From: Micromonospora sp. CCTCC AA 2012012
GTDB lineage: Bacteria; Actinomycetota; Actinomycetes; Mycobacteriales; Micromonosporaceae
Assembly (NCBI RefSeq): GCF_040499845.1
Contig: NZ_CP159342.1
Span: 4,340,001 to 4,404,000, forward strand
Direction of reading: 5' to 3'
Length of the DNA: 64,000 bases
Both the position numbers and the translations under genes were made by a program. The notes beneath the pieces are model-generated. The model saw only the letters and a list, made by a program, of their open reading frames with translations, was not told the origin of the DNA and did no database searches. Positions 10,701-19,572 of this stretch are shown here, one piece after another; positions within the stretch are counted from its first letter, which is position 1, and each line of letters starts with the position of its first letter.

Positions 10701-11009
10701 GCGGTCACCCTGAAGAACCCGGCCGCCGGCACCTACCGGGTGCGGATCGACGGCTACGCCGTCAACGGTCCGGGCACCAGCACCGCGTACGACTACCGGG
10801 ACTCGTTCTCGGCGGCGGCGCTGGGCTCGCTCTCCGCGCCGGCCACCCCGCTGGCCCTGGCCAACGGTGCCACCGCCACCCTCACCGGTACGGTGACCGC
10901 CCTGTCGGCGCCGGCCGCCGGCCGGGAGCTCTACGGCGACCTGGCCGTCACCACCGTCGAGGGCGCGGTCGTCGGCCGCGGCTCCGTCGCGATCGGCGCG
11001 GTCAACTGA
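7707..11009 (+). CDS. Large secreted S8 subtilisin-like protease
   Basis: This 1100-residue extracellular serine protease has a Sec signal peptide (RRTSAALFASVLAAGAMTVG, cleavage probably after ATASA), an inhibitor-like propeptide to about residue 140, then an S8 domain. The catalytic triad is Asp199 (IGIMDSGIDLD), His374 (ATHGTHVAGI) and Ser571 (NGTSMASPQATGAAA). About 175 residues separate Asp and His, much more than in subtilisin, indicating an inserted domain. The remaining 500 residues look like beta-sandwich and PPC-type domains (for example DLDLFVFLG and GTYRVRIDGYAV). GTG 7707 follows GGAGGAA at 7694-7700. A strong terminator follows. Confidence 0.95.
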   Translation: MSQPRNRSRRTSAALFASVLAAGAMTVGGGAATASAAPATTPDASQPTAVEALGAHDAKLLDEAEAKHAPTVTLIIAARKGSAKKVADGLKGLGASVSQRYDQVGYLLAKVPTAKVLKAAMLPGVSAVDLDETIKLPDPAPEAAPAGAKTAEQGETLAGPGTDTGAVNPYMPTNETGAESFKAAHPEWDGRGVTIGIMDSGIDLDQPALQTTTTGERKIVDWVTATDPLEDATWRAMITQVTGPSFTVGTTTWTAPAGTYRFNTFRESITAGSDPAGDVNRDGDTTDSWGILYDPVTHDIRVDVNQNRDFTDDAVMRPYKEKFQVGHFGTDNPDTAVREQMPFVVEYREKVDTTPVGGPGLVDYVNIGIIEATHGTHVAGITAANGMLGNSAFNGAAPGAKLVSARACSWGGGCTAAALTTGMVDLVVNRKVDVVNMSIGGLPALNDGANARANLYNTLINTYGVQMFISAGNSGPGLNTVGDPSVATDVVSVAASVSKDTWLANYGSVVRKDNALFNFSSRGPREDGGFKPSITAPGSAISTAPTWQPGGPVAEAGYPLPPGYQMLNGTSMASPQATGAAALLLSAGKAKGQAVTPAALRRAIYTAAKPIAGVPTYAQGYGMFDVNGAWNLLDAGVQTRTYTSEAPVCTELSQNLTKYNPASGAFEPNPNVGTGIYNRCAADRGGQKVKESRYYEVKLTRTSGPNKGIAHNVAFRGNDGTYSAPAVVWLPLNKTVTVKVKAKPLTTGAHGAIMTVDDPATSTVDFEVATVVVASNPVTAPDFAFSAEGSVDRNSFTSYFVTVPQGAGALQVNLSGIATGSQTRFIAFNPYGVPVESTASTGCYTNFSDAAVCKPQERDYQNPIPGVWEIEVESRRTSPTLDNPFQLQARVQGVTVEPAVVELPSVTAGTPSEVSWGLTNTFGPVQVTGVGGPLASVRTERPTIAEGASQEYLVDVPAGATSFTARIGNTADLGADLDLFVFLGTTEVGRSADGDSEEAVTLKNPAAGTYRVRIDGYAVNGPGTSTAYDYRDSFSAAALGSLSAPATPLALANGATATLTGTVTALSAPAAGRELYGDLAVTTVEGAVVGRGSVAIGAVN

Positions 11010-11028
11010 GCTGACCCACCACCACCCG

Positions 11029-11061
11029 GAGCCCCGCCCCCACCCAGTGGGGGCGGGGCTC
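11029..11061 (+). terminator. Hairpin terminator after subtilase
   Basis: The arms GAGCCCCGCCCCC and its exact complement flank a 7-nt loop, followed by CCCCCTTT. It starts about 20 nt after the subtilase stop codon. Confidence 0.85.
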
Positions 11062-11114
11062 CCCCTTTCCCACCCTCTCTCCCCCTGACCCCGCCCCACT
11101 CGCCCACCTCGCCT

Positions 11115-11177
11115 GGTTGATCATGAAGTTCTGGTCGCGACACGCCTACCTGCGTGACGCAAACCTCATGATCAACC
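11115..11177. repeat. GATC-type palindromic intergenic element, copy 1
   Basis: A 63-bp element begins GGTTGATCATGAAGTT and ends with AACCTCATGATCAACC, giving terminal arms of about 16 bp that pair with one mismatch. It shares its ends and internal TTGCGTCA-like stretch with the element at 30120-30181. It resembles REP-type intergenic repeats; no transposase is nearby. Confidence 0.75.
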
Positions 11178-11204
11178 GACTGGAGGGGCGGGGTGGGAGG
11201 GGGG

Positions 11205-11651
11205 TCAGGCGGGGTGGGCGGATTCGACGACGAAGGGGGTGCCCTGCTGGCAGGTGGTCATCATGTCCGGCTGGGGACGGCCGGTGACGGTGACCTTGGC
11301 GCCGGGCTTGAGCAGGTCGCGGGGGCCGCCGATCAGCAGGTTGCCGTCGAGCAGCAGGCAGTTGGGCTCGACGCCGCCCTGGACGGTGCCGGTGAGCGTG
11401 GTGCCACCGGGGCCGGGCGGCTTCGAGGGACCGCCCTTCGACGGCACGATCGGCGCCGAGGGGGCCGGCGCACCCGGGGCGCTCGGGGTGCCGGGTGCGC
11501 TCGGGCTGGCGCTGGGCTCGGGGCTGGCGGAGCTGGTCACCGGGGCGGCTCCCGTCGTACCGGGGCTGGCGGGGCCGTCACCCTGGCCGCCGCAGGCGCT
11601 CAGCGCCGCGCACACGACCAGGGCGGCGAGCGCCGTCCGAGGAGTCTTCAT
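11205..11651 (-). CDS. Secreted lipoprotein with DUF5818-like domain
   Basis: A 148-residue lipoprotein has the lipobox LSAC at about residues 17-20, so the mature protein is anchored by its first Cys. A linker of about 60 residues is rich in Pro, Ser and Ala. The small folded C-terminal domain runs from TTLTGTVQGGVEPNCLLLDG to GTPFVVESAHPA and looks like an OB-type domain of the kind often found in actinobacterial lipoproteins; the name DUF5818 is a tentative recollection. It contains two Cys (ENC and TTCQ) that could form a disulfide. Function unknown. It lies downstream of ispH on the same strand, with 35 bp between, and could be cotranscribed. Confidence 0.8.
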   Translation of the reverse strand: MKTPRTALAALVVCAALSACGGQGDGPASPGTTGAAPVTSSASPEPSASPSAPGTPSAPGAPAPSAPIVPSKGGPSKPPGPGGTTLTGTVQGGVEPNCLLLDGNLLIGGPRDLLKPGAKVTVTGRPQPDMMTTCQQGTPFVVESAHPA

Positions 11652-11686
11652 GACGGGTTGGACGTACCCGATCGGGGTGCGGTTCC

Positions 11687-12676
11687 TCAGCCGCGCGCGG
11701 ACGCGGCGGCCTTCATGTCCCGCTTGAGTTCCTGCGGCAGCGAGAAGGTGAGCCGCTCGTTGGCGGTGGTGATCTCCTCGACGCCGGTGAAGCCCCGCTC
11801 GGCGAGGTGGGCGAGCACGTCCTGGACCAGCTCGTCGGGGACGCTGGCGCCGGAGGTGACGCCCACCGTGTCAGCGCCGGTCAGCCACTCGTCCTGGATC
11901 TCGTGGGCGAAGTCGACCAGGTGCCCGGCGCGGGCCCCCGCGTCGAGGGCCACCTCGACCAGCCGGACCGAGTTGGAGGAGTTCCGGGAGCCGACGACGA
12001 TCACCACGTCGCACTCCGGGGCGATCTCCTTGACCACGTGCTGCCGGTTGGAGGTGGCATAGCAGATGTCATCGCTGGGCGGCGACTGGAGCAGCGGCAG
12101 CCGCGTCTTGAGCCGGGCCACCGTCTCCAGCGTCTCGTCGACCGACAGGGTGGTCTGGGAGAGCCAGACGACCTTGTTCGGGTCGCGCACGGTGACCTTG
12201 TCGACGCCGTCGGGCCCGTCGACCAGCTGGATGTGCGCGGGGGCCTCACCGGCGGTGCCGATGACCTCCTCGTGCCCCTCGTGGCCGATCAGCAGGATGT
12301 CGTAGTCCTCGGCGGCGAACCGCTTGGCCTCCTGGTGCACCTTGGTGACCAGCGGACAGGTGGCGTCGATCGCCCGGAGCGAGCGCTCCCTGGCCTGCTC
12401 GTAGACCTCGGGGGCGACGCCGTGCGCGGAGAAGATGACGGTGGCGCCCTCGGGCACCTCCTCGTTCTCCTCCACGAAGATCGCGCCCTTGGCCTCCAGG
12501 GTCTGCACGACGTGCTTGTTGTGCACGATCTGCTTGCGGACGTAGATCGGGGCACCGTAGAGCTTCAACGCCTCCTCGACGGTCTGCACCGCCCGGTCCA
12601 CGCCCGCGCAGTAGCCGCGGGGCTTGGCCAGGAGCACGCGCTTGCCGGTCCGGGGAGTCGCCTGAGCCTCAGTCAC
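11687..12676 (-). CDS. ispH: 4-hydroxy-3-methylbut-2-enyl diphosphate reductase
   Basis: IspH is the last enzyme of the MEP pathway, making IPP and DMAPP with a [4Fe-4S] cluster. The three cluster Cys are visible at 23 ([10 protein letters not shown]), 107 (IDATCPLV) and 205 ([10 protein letters not shown]). [13 protein letters not shown] and the SRNSSNS motif are also present. The 329-residue form starts at GTG 12676, chosen because TAGGAT (12684-12689) stands 7 nt upstream as a leaderless -10. An in-frame ATG at 12685 lies inside that hexamer and is less likely. It is divergent from xseA, with a palindromic element between them. Confidence 0.97.
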   Translation of the reverse strand: MTEAQATPRTGKRVLLAKPRGYCAGVDRAVQTVEEALKLYGAPIYVRKQIVHNKHVVQTLEAKGAIFVEENEEVPEGATVIFSAHGVAPEVYEQARERSLRAIDATCPLVTKVHQEAKRFAAEDYDILLIGHEGHEEVIGTAGEAPAHIQLVDGPDGVDKVTVRDPNKVVWLSQTTLSVDETLETVARLKTRLPLLQSPPSDDICYATSNRQHVVKEIAPECDVVIVVGSRNSSNSVRLVEVALDAGARAGHLVDFAHEIQDEWLTGADTVGVTSGASVPDELVQDVLAHLAERGFTGVEEITTANERLTFSLPQELKRDMKAAASARG

Positions 12677-12727
12677 GCACCCCATCCTACGTCCCCCCTC
12701 TTCCCCCACTCCCGAGCGCCGACCTCG

Positions 12728-12786
12728 GTGATCATGGGGTCGGCGGCGGTTCCCGAGATCGACACCGCCGCCGACCTCATGGTCAC
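12728..12786. repeat. GGTCGGCGGCGG palindromic element
   Basis: Two 22-bp arms (12728-12749 and 12765-12786) match at 20 of 22 positions around a 15-bp centre. The ends contain GTGATCATG, recalling the element at 11115, but the internal arms are different. It lies between the divergent ispH and xseA starts, so it could influence either promoter. Confidence 0.7.
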
Positions 12787-12820
12787 GGGGGTCGCCGGGG
12801 GTGGGCCGTAGGGTGGGCGG

Positions 12821-14044
12821 GTGAGTGAGGCGGGGCAGGGCGGGCGGAGCACGTCGGAAGAGCCGTGGCCGGTGCGGGTGGTCAGCCAGAAGGTGGGGGC
12901 CTGGATCGCGCGGCTGGGCTGGGTGTGGGTCGACGGGCAGGTGGCGCAGATCAGCCGGCGGCCCGGTGCCAGCACCGTCTTCCTCACCCTGCGCGACCCG
13001 TCGGCCGACCTGAGCCTCACCGTCACCACCAACCGGGACGTGCTCGACGCCGGCGCGCCGGAGCTGCGCGAGGGTGCCCGCGTGGTGCTGCACGCCAAGC
13101 CCGAGTTCTATGCGGCCCGGGGCACGCTGAGCCTGCGCGCCGACGAGATCCGCCAGGTCGGCCTCGGTGAGCTGCTCGCCCGGTTGGAGAAGCTCAAGAA
13201 GCTGCTCGCCGCCGAGGGACTCTTCGACCGGTCCCGCAAGCGTCGCCCACCCTTCCTGCCGGGCCGGGTCGGGCTGATCACCGGCCGCGCCTCGGCCGCC
13301 GAGCGGGACGTGCTGACCAACGCCCGGCGACGCTGGCCGGCGGTGGAGTTCCGGACGGTCAACGTCGCGGTGCAGGGGCCGAGCGCCGTACCGCAGATCG
13401 TCGACGCGCTGAAGGTGCTCGACGCGGACCCGACCATCGACGTGATCGTCCTGGCCCGGGGCGGCGGGAGCATCGAGGACCTGCTGCCCTTCTCCGACGA
13501 GGCGCTCTGCCGGACGGTCTTCGCCTGTCGTACGCCGGTGGTCAGCGCGATCGGTCACGAGACGGACGCGCCGCTGGTCGACTACGTCGCCGACGTACGC
13601 GCCTCCACCCCGACCGACGCGGCGAAGCGGATCGTCCCCGACCTCACCGAGGAGGTCCGCCTGATCGGTCAGGCCCGGTCCCGGCTGGAGCGGGCCGTCC
13701 GCAACCTGGTCGACCGGGAGTCGCACCGTCTCGACCTGCTCCGCTCCCGGCCGGTGCTGGCCCGCCCGCAGGTGATGGTCGACCAGCGGGCCGCGGAGGT
13801 GACCGCGCTGCGCGACCGGGCCGGCCGCTGCCTCGACCACCGGCTCGGCGCCGCGGCCGACGACCTGCGGCACACGCTGGCCCGGCTGCGGGCCCTCTCC
13901 CCCGCCGCCACCCTCGACCGGGGCTACGCGATCGTCCAGCGCGCCGACGGTCACGTGGTCCGCGCGGCGTCCGAGGTCACCGGCGGCGACCCGCTGCGGG
14001 TACGCCTCGCCGAGGGTGAGCTCTCCGCCACCGTCGACGGCTGA
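12821..14044 (+). CDS. xseA: Exodeoxyribonuclease VII large subunit
   Basis: XseA with XseB forms the nuclease that degrades single-stranded DNA from both ends. The 407-residue protein has the N-terminal OB-fold (about residues 20-110, with [11 protein letters not shown] and [11 protein letters not shown]), then the catalytic domain with [38 protein letters not shown] and [16 protein letters not shown], followed by a long coiled coil and a C-terminal DRGYAIVQ segment. The start GTG 12821 has TAGGGT at 12809-12814, 6 nt upstream. xseB follows 45 bp later. Confidence 0.97.
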   Translation: MSEAGQGGRSTSEEPWPVRVVSQKVGAWIARLGWVWVDGQVAQISRRPGASTVFLTLRDPSADLSLTVTTNRDVLDAGAPELREGARVVLHAKPEFYAARGTLSLRADEIRQVGLGELLARLEKLKKLLAAEGLFDRSRKRRPPFLPGRVGLITGRASAAERDVLTNARRRWPAVEFRTVNVAVQGPSAVPQIVDALKVLDADPTIDVIVLARGGGSIEDLLPFSDEALCRTVFACRTPVVSAIGHETDAPLVDYVADVRASTPTDAAKRIVPDLTEEVRLIGQARSRLERAVRNLVDRESHRLDLLRSRPVLARPQVMVDQRAAEVTALRDRAGRCLDHRLGAAADDLRHTLARLRALSPAATLDRGYAIVQRADGHVVRAASEVTGGDPLRVRLAEGELSATVDG

Positions 14045-14089
14045 CCGGCCGGTGAGGGCGGGCGGGCGACGTCGCAGGAGTGTGGTGGG

Positions 14090-14311
14090 ATGGCAGCGAT
14101 GACTGACGAGAAGAAGGACGAACGGCTCAGCTACGAGCAGGCCCGCGCCGAGCTGGCCTCGGTGGTGGAGCGGCTGGAGGCCGGCGGCACGTCGCTGGAG
14201 GAGTCGCTGGCGCTCTGGGAGCGCGGCGAGCAGCTGGCGGCGATCTGCCAGCGTTGGCTCGACGGCGCCCGGGCCCGGATCGACGCCGCCCGCCAGCGCG
14301 CCGAGGAGTGA
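14090..14311 (+). CDS. xseB: Exodeoxyribonuclease VII small subunit
   Basis: This 73-residue partner of XseA is all-helical and has the family core [20 protein letters not shown] and [16 protein letters not shown]. It forms a dimer that binds the coiled coil of XseA. GGAG at 14077-14080 precedes ATG 14090; an in-frame ATG at 14099 is the other possible start and would remove only three residues. It is the last gene of the xseAB unit, closed by the hairpin at 14339. Confidence 0.95.
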   Translation: MAAMTDEKKDERLSYEQARAELASVVERLEAGGTSLEESLALWERGEQLAAICQRWLDGARARIDAARQRAEE

Positions 14312-14338
14312 CCGCCGCGGGCAGCGGCGGGAACGCGG

Positions 14339-14362
14339 GCGGGGCGGCCGGAGCCGCCCCGC
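14339..14362. terminator. GC hairpin between convergent genes
   Basis: The arms GCGGGGCGGC and GCCGCCCCGC flank the 4-nt loop CGGA. It lies 27 nt after the xseB stop and 16 nt beyond the stop of the convergent lipoprotein gene, and can serve both. There is no T-tract. Confidence 0.75.
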
Positions 14363-14378
14363 GTCTGCGCGTACCGCC

Positions 14379-15239
14379 TCAGTTGAACAGGTTGTAGAGC
14401 TCCGGCGGCGCCTCGACGACCTGGTCGGCCGGGGGCTTCTGGGCCGCGGTGGCGGCGCCGTAGTCGGAGTACGTCATCTTGATCTCCTGGGCCGCGTTCT
14501 GGCCGGCGGCCGGGACCTGGAGCACCAGCTCGCTCAGCCGGCCCTGCGGGTCCACCTTGGCGGTGAACGGGACCGTCTGGGCCTGCGCCCCGAGGGCGGT
14601 GATCAGGGTGGGGTCGACGGAGCCGGCCTGGGCCGCCTTCGACACGTCGACGGTGCCGGCGTACGTGCCGTCGCCGGTCTTCCGGACCTCGGTGATGCCC
14701 TGGGTGATGACCGCGCTGCCGGACGGGTCGAAGGTGTCGAAGTCGAAGCCGAGCGCCCGGTTGCCCTTGATCCGGGTCTGGTCGAGGTGCTGGTACTTGC
14801 CGGTGTTGATCTTCTGAATCGCCGGCACGCTGCTGGCCGTCTTGCCGCCCACCTCCAGCTTCACCCAGCTGTCCGGCTTGAAGTGGATCACGTCCAGCTT
14901 CAGCATCAGGTCCGAGGACTGGTCGCCGATGGTCATCTTCATCTCGGCGCTCTGACTGGGCTCGTGCACCTGCCCCTCGGCGCTGGACCCCACGCCGGAC
15001 ATGGTGAACCGGAAGTTGCCGTTCTTGATCTCGTTCGTCGAGTCGAGCAGGGCCTGCTTGGCGGCGGGGTCACCGGCGCCGGGGGTCGCGCCGCTCGGGG
15101 CGATGCTGCCGGAGACGGCCGGGGACGCGGAGGTCGTCCCCGCCGCGCCGGTGCCGGTGCCGGTGCTGTTGCAGGCGGCCAGACCGGGAGTGAGCAACGC
15201 TGCGGCGAAGGCCGCCGCGCTGAAGCGTCGAATCATCAC
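14379..15239 (-). CDS. LppX/LprAFG-type lipoprotein
   Basis: This 286-residue lipoprotein has the lipobox LAAC in the first 25 residues and a Gly/Ser/Thr linker. The mature domain has the features of the LppX/LprAFG fold, including a regular run of beta strands such as [23 protein letters not shown] and [12 protein letters not shown], and ends with a hydrophobic-ligand-binding type cradle. Mycobacterial relatives carry lipids or glycolipids to the cell surface. The usual companion exporter gene is not adjacent. The start ATG 15239 gives the expected signal peptide. Confidence 0.85.
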   Translation of the reverse strand: MMIRRFSAAAFAAALLTPGLAACNSTGTGTGAAGTTSASPAVSGSIAPSGATPGAGDPAAKQALLDSTNEIKNGNFRFTMSGVGSSAEGQVHEPSQSAEMKMTIGDQSSDLMLKLDVIHFKPDSWVKLEVGGKTASSVPAIQKINTGKYQHLDQTRIKGNRALGFDFDTFDPSGSAVITQGITEVRKTGDGTYAGTVDVSKAAQAGSVDPTLITALGAQAQTVPFTAKVDPQGRLSELVLQVPAAGQNAAQEIKMTYSDYGAATAAQKPPADQVVEAPPELYNLFN

Positions 15240-15418
15240 GTGAACCTCTCCAGGTGGTCGTCCGGCCCACGGAAGGCGCCGGAGGCGTCGCGCCGCAGCC
15301 CTGACGCCGGCTCCGGCGCACGACCCGCCCGATCGAGGTGTCCGGCGGACGAGGTCGTACGCCTTCTGTTCCCTGAAGCGGTCTTCGGCAATCCCTGTCC
15401 GGTCCGGTGTCCGACCGC

Positions 15419-16174
15419 TCAGCGCAGTGAGCCGGCGAGCCGACGCAGCTCGGCCTCCCCCGCGTCGCCGATCACGATCACCGTGCGGTTCGGTTCGAGG
15501 AGCACGAGGGCCTGCTCGTTGCCGCGGGCGGTGTACCGCTGCCAGCTCCCCCCGGGCAGGGCGGCCGGGCCCTGCGGCTGCCCGCCGCTCAGCTCGGTCT
15601 TCAGCAGCCGGTCGGCGGGCACGTTGCTCTGCACGAGCTGGGCACCGCGCCCCTCGGGCGTCACGTAGCCGATCCGCAGCGTCGCGCCGCCGTCGGCGGT
15701 CTGGTAGCGGGCGCTGACGGTGCGCCAGTCGGAGCCGAGGCCGTCGGGCTGGCTGACCGGGAAGGCGTTGGCCGACCGGGCCTCGGCGACCGCCGGCGCC
15801 GGGTCGACGGTGGTGGGTTCGTCACCGCCGAGGAAGCCCCGGTAGAAGGCGAGCAGCAGCGCGATCGGGACCAGCAGGACCAGCAGCGACAGCGCCATGT
15901 CCTTGGGTGACCGCTCGGCGCGCCCCTTCTCCCGCCGGGCGGGCGGCGCGGGCTGGTCGCCGGAGACGGCCGGGTGGGTGCTGGCCCCACCCCGGGCCGG
16001 GCCGTCGACGGGTTCGACGAGCGCCGGGTCCCCGGCGTCGGCGAGGCGCGCGGGGGTCGGCTCGACCAGGGCCGGTTCGCCGGGGTCCGGCCCGGCGGTC
16101 GGCGGGACCGGCGGCTGGCCGTCCGGCGGGGTCGCGTCCGCGGGTACGCGGTCGGCTGGCTGTGCGGGTTCCAC
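15419..16174 (-). CDS. DUF4245-type single-pass membrane protein
   Basis: This 251-residue protein has a Pro-rich cytoplasmic N-terminus of about 95 residues, one membrane segment ([19 protein letters not shown]), and an external domain with [20 protein letters not shown] and [19 protein letters not shown]. These are the marks of DUF4245, a family of unknown role often found next to glpX in actinobacteria, as here, where it is divergent from glpX. GTG 16174 is chosen because GAGAAT (16181-16186) stands 6 nt upstream as a leaderless -10; longer frames are possible. Confidence 0.85.
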   Translation of the reverse strand: MEPAQPADRVPADATPPDGQPPVPPTAGPDPGEPALVEPTPARLADAGDPALVEPVDGPARGGASTHPAVSGDQPAPPARREKGRAERSPKDMALSLLVLLVPIALLLAFYRGFLGGDEPTTVDPAPAVAEARSANAFPVSQPDGLGSDWRTVSARYQTADGGATLRIGYVTPEGRGAQLVQSNVPADRLLKTELSGGQPQGPAALPGGSWQRYTARGNEQALVLLEPNRTVIVIGDAGEAELRRLAGSLR

Positions 16175-16487
16175 CCGCCCATTCTCGCAGCCGCCGGATC
16201 GGTGTCCCCCGGCCACCGTCGCCGAGCCGCCCGCCACGGCGAACGGCCGGCCCGGCGCAGCGCCGCGACCACGGCGAGCGAACTTTCTCACAGCCCGTCC
16301 GCGCCGCGCCCCGGCCGGCTGCCGATCGGCCAGGTCAGGTGCCGTTGTGCCGGTTGAGCGGAAGCGGGTCCGGCGCGACCCGCCCCGGCGTTACGTTGGC
16401 CACCGTGTGAGGATCAGCGACAAACCGGCAGCGGCGACGGCCGCATCCTGCCGGTCCACCCCGCAACGTCGCGAGGAGGAAGCCGTC

Positions 16488-17519
16488 ATGACGAACACCA
16501 GGACGCGGATCCCCCAGGATCTCGACCGCAACCTTGCCCTCGATCTGGTCCGGGTCACCGAGGCCGCGGCGATGGCCGCCGGCCGGTGGGTCGGCCGGGG
16601 CGACAAGGAGGGCGGCGACGGGGCAGCCGTCGACGCCATGCGCAAGCTGATCAACTCGATCCCGATGCGGGGCGTCGTGGTGATCGGCGAGGGCGAGAAG
16701 GACAACGCCCCGATGCTCTTCAACGGGGAGGAGGTCGGTGACGGCACCGGTCCCGAGGTGGACGTGGCGGTGGACCCGGTCGACGGCACGACCCTGATGA
16801 GCAAGGGCATGCCGAACGCCCTCGCGGTGCTCGCGGTCTCCGAGCGGGGCGCGATGTTCGACCCGAGCGCGGTCTTCTACATGGAGAAGCTCGCCGTCGG
16901 CCCGATGTACGCCGACGTGGTCGACATCAACGCGGGCGTGACCGAGAACATCCGGCGGATCGCCAAGGTGAAGGGGACCGACGTCTCGGAGGTCACCGTC
17001 TGCGTGCTGGACCGGTCCCGCCACGACGACCTGGTCAAGGAGGTCCGGCGTACGGGGGCGGGCATCCGGTTCATCTCCGACGGCGACATCGCCGGCTCGA
17101 TCGCCGCCGCCCGGGGTGAGTCCGACGTCGACGTGCTGATGGGCATCGGCGGCACGCCCGAGGGGATCATCTCCGCGTGCGCGCTCAAGTGCATGGGCGG
17201 GGCGATGCAGGCCAAGCTTTGGCCGCGGGACGCGCAGGAGCGGGAGAAGGCGCTCGCCGCCGGGCACGACCTGGACCGGGTGCTGCTCACCGACGACCTG
17301 GTCACCGGGGACAACTGCTTCTTCGTGGCGACCGGGGTGACCTCCGGCGACCTGCTGCGCGGGGTGCGGTACCGGGCCGGTGGGGCGTACACCCAGTCGA
17401 TCGTGATGCGCTCCAAGAGCGGCACGATCCGGGTGATCGACTCGTACCACCGGTTGGAGAAGCTGGCGCTCTATTCGGCGGTCGACTTCGACGGCCGTCC
17501 CCTGGCCGAGCAGGAGTGA
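16488..17519 (+). CDS. glpX: Class II fructose-1,6-bisphosphatase
   Basis: The enzyme hydrolyses fructose 1,6-bisphosphate to fructose 6-phosphate, the committed gluconeogenic step. The 343-residue protein has the Li-sensitive phosphatase signature [13 protein letters not shown] with Asp96 and Asp99, [15 protein letters not shown] with the metal-binding Glu, and the C-terminal half with [17 protein letters not shown]. In actinobacteria GlpX is usually the only such enzyme. ATG 16488 follows GAGGAGGA at 16473-16480. The next gene overlaps by 4 nt. Confidence 0.97.
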   Translation: MTNTRTRIPQDLDRNLALDLVRVTEAAAMAAGRWVGRGDKEGGDGAAVDAMRKLINSIPMRGVVVIGEGEKDNAPMLFNGEEVGDGTGPEVDVAVDPVDGTTLMSKGMPNALAVLAVSERGAMFDPSAVFYMEKLAVGPMYADVVDINAGVTENIRRIAKVKGTDVSEVTVCVLDRSRHDDLVKEVRRTGAGIRFISDGDIAGSIAAARGESDVDVLMGIGGTPEGIISACALKCMGGAMQAKLWPRDAQEREKALAAGHDLDRVLLTDDLVTGDNCFFVATGVTSGDLLRGVRYRAGGAYTQSIVMRSKSGTIRVIDSYHRLEKLALYSAVDFDGRPLAEQE

Positions 17520-18481
17520 CCGCGACCGGGACGACGGCTCCCCCCACGCTGTCGACCTCGCGGCGGATCGCCGGCGTCGGGCTGGCCACCGCCTCCGGGG
17601 TCGCGGTGGCCGTGCAGTCCCGGATCAACGGCGAACTGGGCGTACGACTGGCCGACGGGATCGCCGCCGCGGTGGTCTCGTTCGGGCTGGGCCTGCTGGT
17701 GCTACTGGTGCTGGTGCCCGCCACCCCGGGTGGCCGGCGGGGGCTGGCCACGCTGCGGACCGCCCTGCGCGCGGGGTCGCTGCGCCCGTGGCAGTGCCTG
17801 GGCGGGGTGTGCGGCGCCTTCCTGGTGGCCACCCAGGGGCTGACCATCGGCACGCTGGGCGTGGCCGTCTTCACGGTGGCGGTGGTGGCCGGGCAGTCCG
17901 GCAGCAGCCTGCTCGTCGACCGGGCCGGCGTGGGCCCGCTGGGTCGGCAGCCGGTCACCCCGGCCCGGCTGACCGGCGCGGTGCTGACCGTGCTGGCGGT
18001 GCTGCTGGCGGTCGGTGACCGGCTCGGTGACCCGGGTGCCCTGGCGCTGGCCGTGCTGCCGTTGCTGGCGGGGGTGGGCATCGCCTGGCAGCAGGCGGTG
18101 AACGGGCGGGTCCGGGGGGCCGCCGGTAGCGCGCTCACCGCCACGCTGGTCAACTTCGCCGTCGGCACCCTGGCGCTGCTGGTCACCTTCGCGGTCGATT
18201 TGGCGGTGCGTGGCCGCCCGGCCGGCGCGTTCCCGTCCGAACCGTGGCTCTATCTGGGCGGTCCCATCGGCATCGCCTTCATCGCGCTGGCCGCCGCCAT
18301 CGTCCGTTTCACCGGGGTGTTGCTGCTCGGCCTGGCCACCATCGCCGGTCAGGTCGTCGGTGCCGTGCTGCTGGATCTGGTGCTGCCGACGGCGGCCTCC
18401 CACCCCGGTCCGGCGACCCTGGCCGGGGCGGCGCTGACCATGGTCGCGGTGCTCGTCGCCGCCCTCGGCTCCCGTCGGTAG
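17516..18481 (+). CDS. DMT-type (YdcZ/DUF606) membrane protein
   Basis: This 321-residue integral membrane protein consists of two repeats, each with about five hydrophobic segments. Each repeat opens in the same way ([20 protein letters not shown] and [21 protein letters not shown]), the mark of DUF606/YdcZ-type members of the drug/metabolite transporter superfamily. The substrate is not known. Its GTG overlaps the glpX stop in GTGA, so translation is coupled. It ends 12 bp before the stop of the convergent epimerase-like gene. Confidence 0.9.
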   Translation: MTATGTTAPPTLSTSRRIAGVGLATASGVAVAVQSRINGELGVRLADGIAAAVVSFGLGLLVLLVLVPATPGGRRGLATLRTALRAGSLRPWQCLGGVCGAFLVATQGLTIGTLGVAVFTVAVVAGQSGSSLLVDRAGVGPLGRQPVTPARLTGAVLTVLAVLLAVGDRLGDPGALALAVLPLLAGVGIAWQQAVNGRVRGAAGSALTATLVNFAVGTLALLVTFAVDLAVRGRPAGAFPSEPWLYLGGPIGIAFIALAAAIVRFTGVLLLGLATIAGQVVGAVLLDLVLPTAASHPGPATLAGAALTMVAVLVAALGSRR

Positions 18482-18492
18482 CAGCGGCCCGG

Positions 18493-19428
18493 TCAGCGTC
18501 CGGCCGCGACCGGCGTCCGCAGGCCGGCGATCACCTCGGTCAGGGCGTCGTCGAGCGGGGTGGGCGCGACGCCGAAGGTGGCGGTGAAGGCGGTCGAGTC
18601 CAGCAGGAAGGGCCGGTCGAACTGGTAGGCGGTCTCCCGCAGTTCGCGCGCCATCGGGTTGACCAGCCCGGCGAGCCAGACCGCGGCGTAGGGCAGCCGG
18701 CTCAGCTTCGGCGCGGGCGCGCCGGCCAGGGCCGCCGTCCGCGCCGCCAGCTCCCGCACGGAGACGGCCGGCGCGCTGGGCACGTGCCAGGCCCGTCCCC
18801 AGGCCCGCTCGTCCGTGGCGGCCGTGACGAGGGTACGGGCGACGTCCGGCACGTACGTGAAGCTGTGCGGCGCGGCCAGGTCGACCGGTACGACCGCCCG
18901 CCGCCCGGCGAGCACCCGGGGGATGATCATGCTGGTCAGCGAGTTGGCCCCGGTGCCGAGGTAGTCGGAGCCGCGCACCTCGGTGACCCGGGCCCGACCG
19001 GCCCGGTGGGCGGCCAGCGCGTCGGTCCACATCCGGTTGCGCACCTGCCCCTTGGTGCCGGTGGAGGCGAGCGGGGTGGCCTCGGTCATCGGGCCGTCGA
19101 CCGGGCCGTACCCGTAGAGGTTGCCGACGGTGGCGAGCACGGCGCCGGTCCGCTCGGCGGCGGTGAGCAGCGCGGCGGCGAGCGGCGGCCAGTCGGTCGG
19201 CCAGCGGTGGTACGCCGGGTTCGCGCAGTTGTACAGCGCCGCCGCGCCCTCGGTCAGCGTGGCGAGCCGGTCGGCGTCCGCGGCGTCGGCGGCGACCCGC
19301 TCGACGCCGGGGTGGGCGAGGCCGGTGCCGCGCCGGGTGACCACCCGGACCCGGTCGCCCCGGTCGGCGAGCAGGCGGGCGGTGGCGGTGCCGACGGGGC
19401 CGGCGCCGACGATCACGTGCAGCGACAT
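18493..19428 (-). CDS. NAD-dependent epimerase/dehydratase-type protein
   Basis: This 311-residue Rossmann protein opens with HVIVGAGPVGTATARLLADRG, the dinucleotide-binding loop. It has the short-chain extended-type features LYNCANPAYHRW, a Tyr-containing GNLYGYGPV and GAP-rich later part. The usual YxxxK is not clear, so the reductase activity is uncertain; it may be an NAD(P)-binding or ether-cleaving relative. It is divergent from the TetR gene at 19573, and the gap holds two palindromes that both genes could share, so TetR probably represses it. Confidence 0.8.
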   Translation of the reverse strand: MSLHVIVGAGPVGTATARLLADRGDRVRVVTRRGTGLAHPGVERVAADAADADRLATLTEGAAALYNCANPAYHRWPTDWPPLAAALLTAAERTGAVLATVGNLYGYGPVDGPMTEATPLASTGTKGQVRNRMWTDALAAHRAGRARVTEVRGSDYLGTGANSLTSMIIPRVLAGRRAVVPVDLAAPHSFTYVPDVARTLVTAATDERAWGRAWHVPSAPAVSVRELAARTAALAGAPAPKLSRLPYAAVWLAGLVNPMARELRETAYQFDRPFLLDSTAFTATFGVAPTPLDDALTEVIAGLRTPVAAGR

Positions 19429-19461
19429 CAGGGGTCACCTTTCGAAGCAGGGATCCGATCG

Positions 19462-19533
19462 GAGAGCACTGCTCTCTCGACGGCGACACCAGCATGGCGT
19501 GCCGACAGCCCTCCCGTCAAGAGCACTGCTCTC
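19462..19533. promoter_or_regulatory. Paired TetR operators
   Basis: The perfect palindrome GAGAGCACTGCTCTC lies at 19462-19476, and a second site with the same core AGAGCACTGCTCT at 19520-19532. A half-site GCTGCTCTC follows at 19544. All lie in the divergent gap between the epimerase-like and TetR genes, with the second about 40 bp before the TetR start. Confidence 0.75.
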
Positions 19534-19572
19534 GGTTTTGATGGCTGCTCTCATCCGTGGCAGAGTGGGGGC

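Noticed and set aside
7839..11099. A long antisense open frame of over 1000 codons across the subtilase.
   Set aside because: Its predicted protein is Arg/Gly/Val/Ala-rich without a fold, and the opposite strand encodes a clear S8 protease. Long antisense frames are normal at this GC content.
12677..13954. An upstream extension of ispH of about 425 codons.
   Set aside because: It is antisense to xseA and has no homology; IspH starts at GTG 12676, next to a -10 box.
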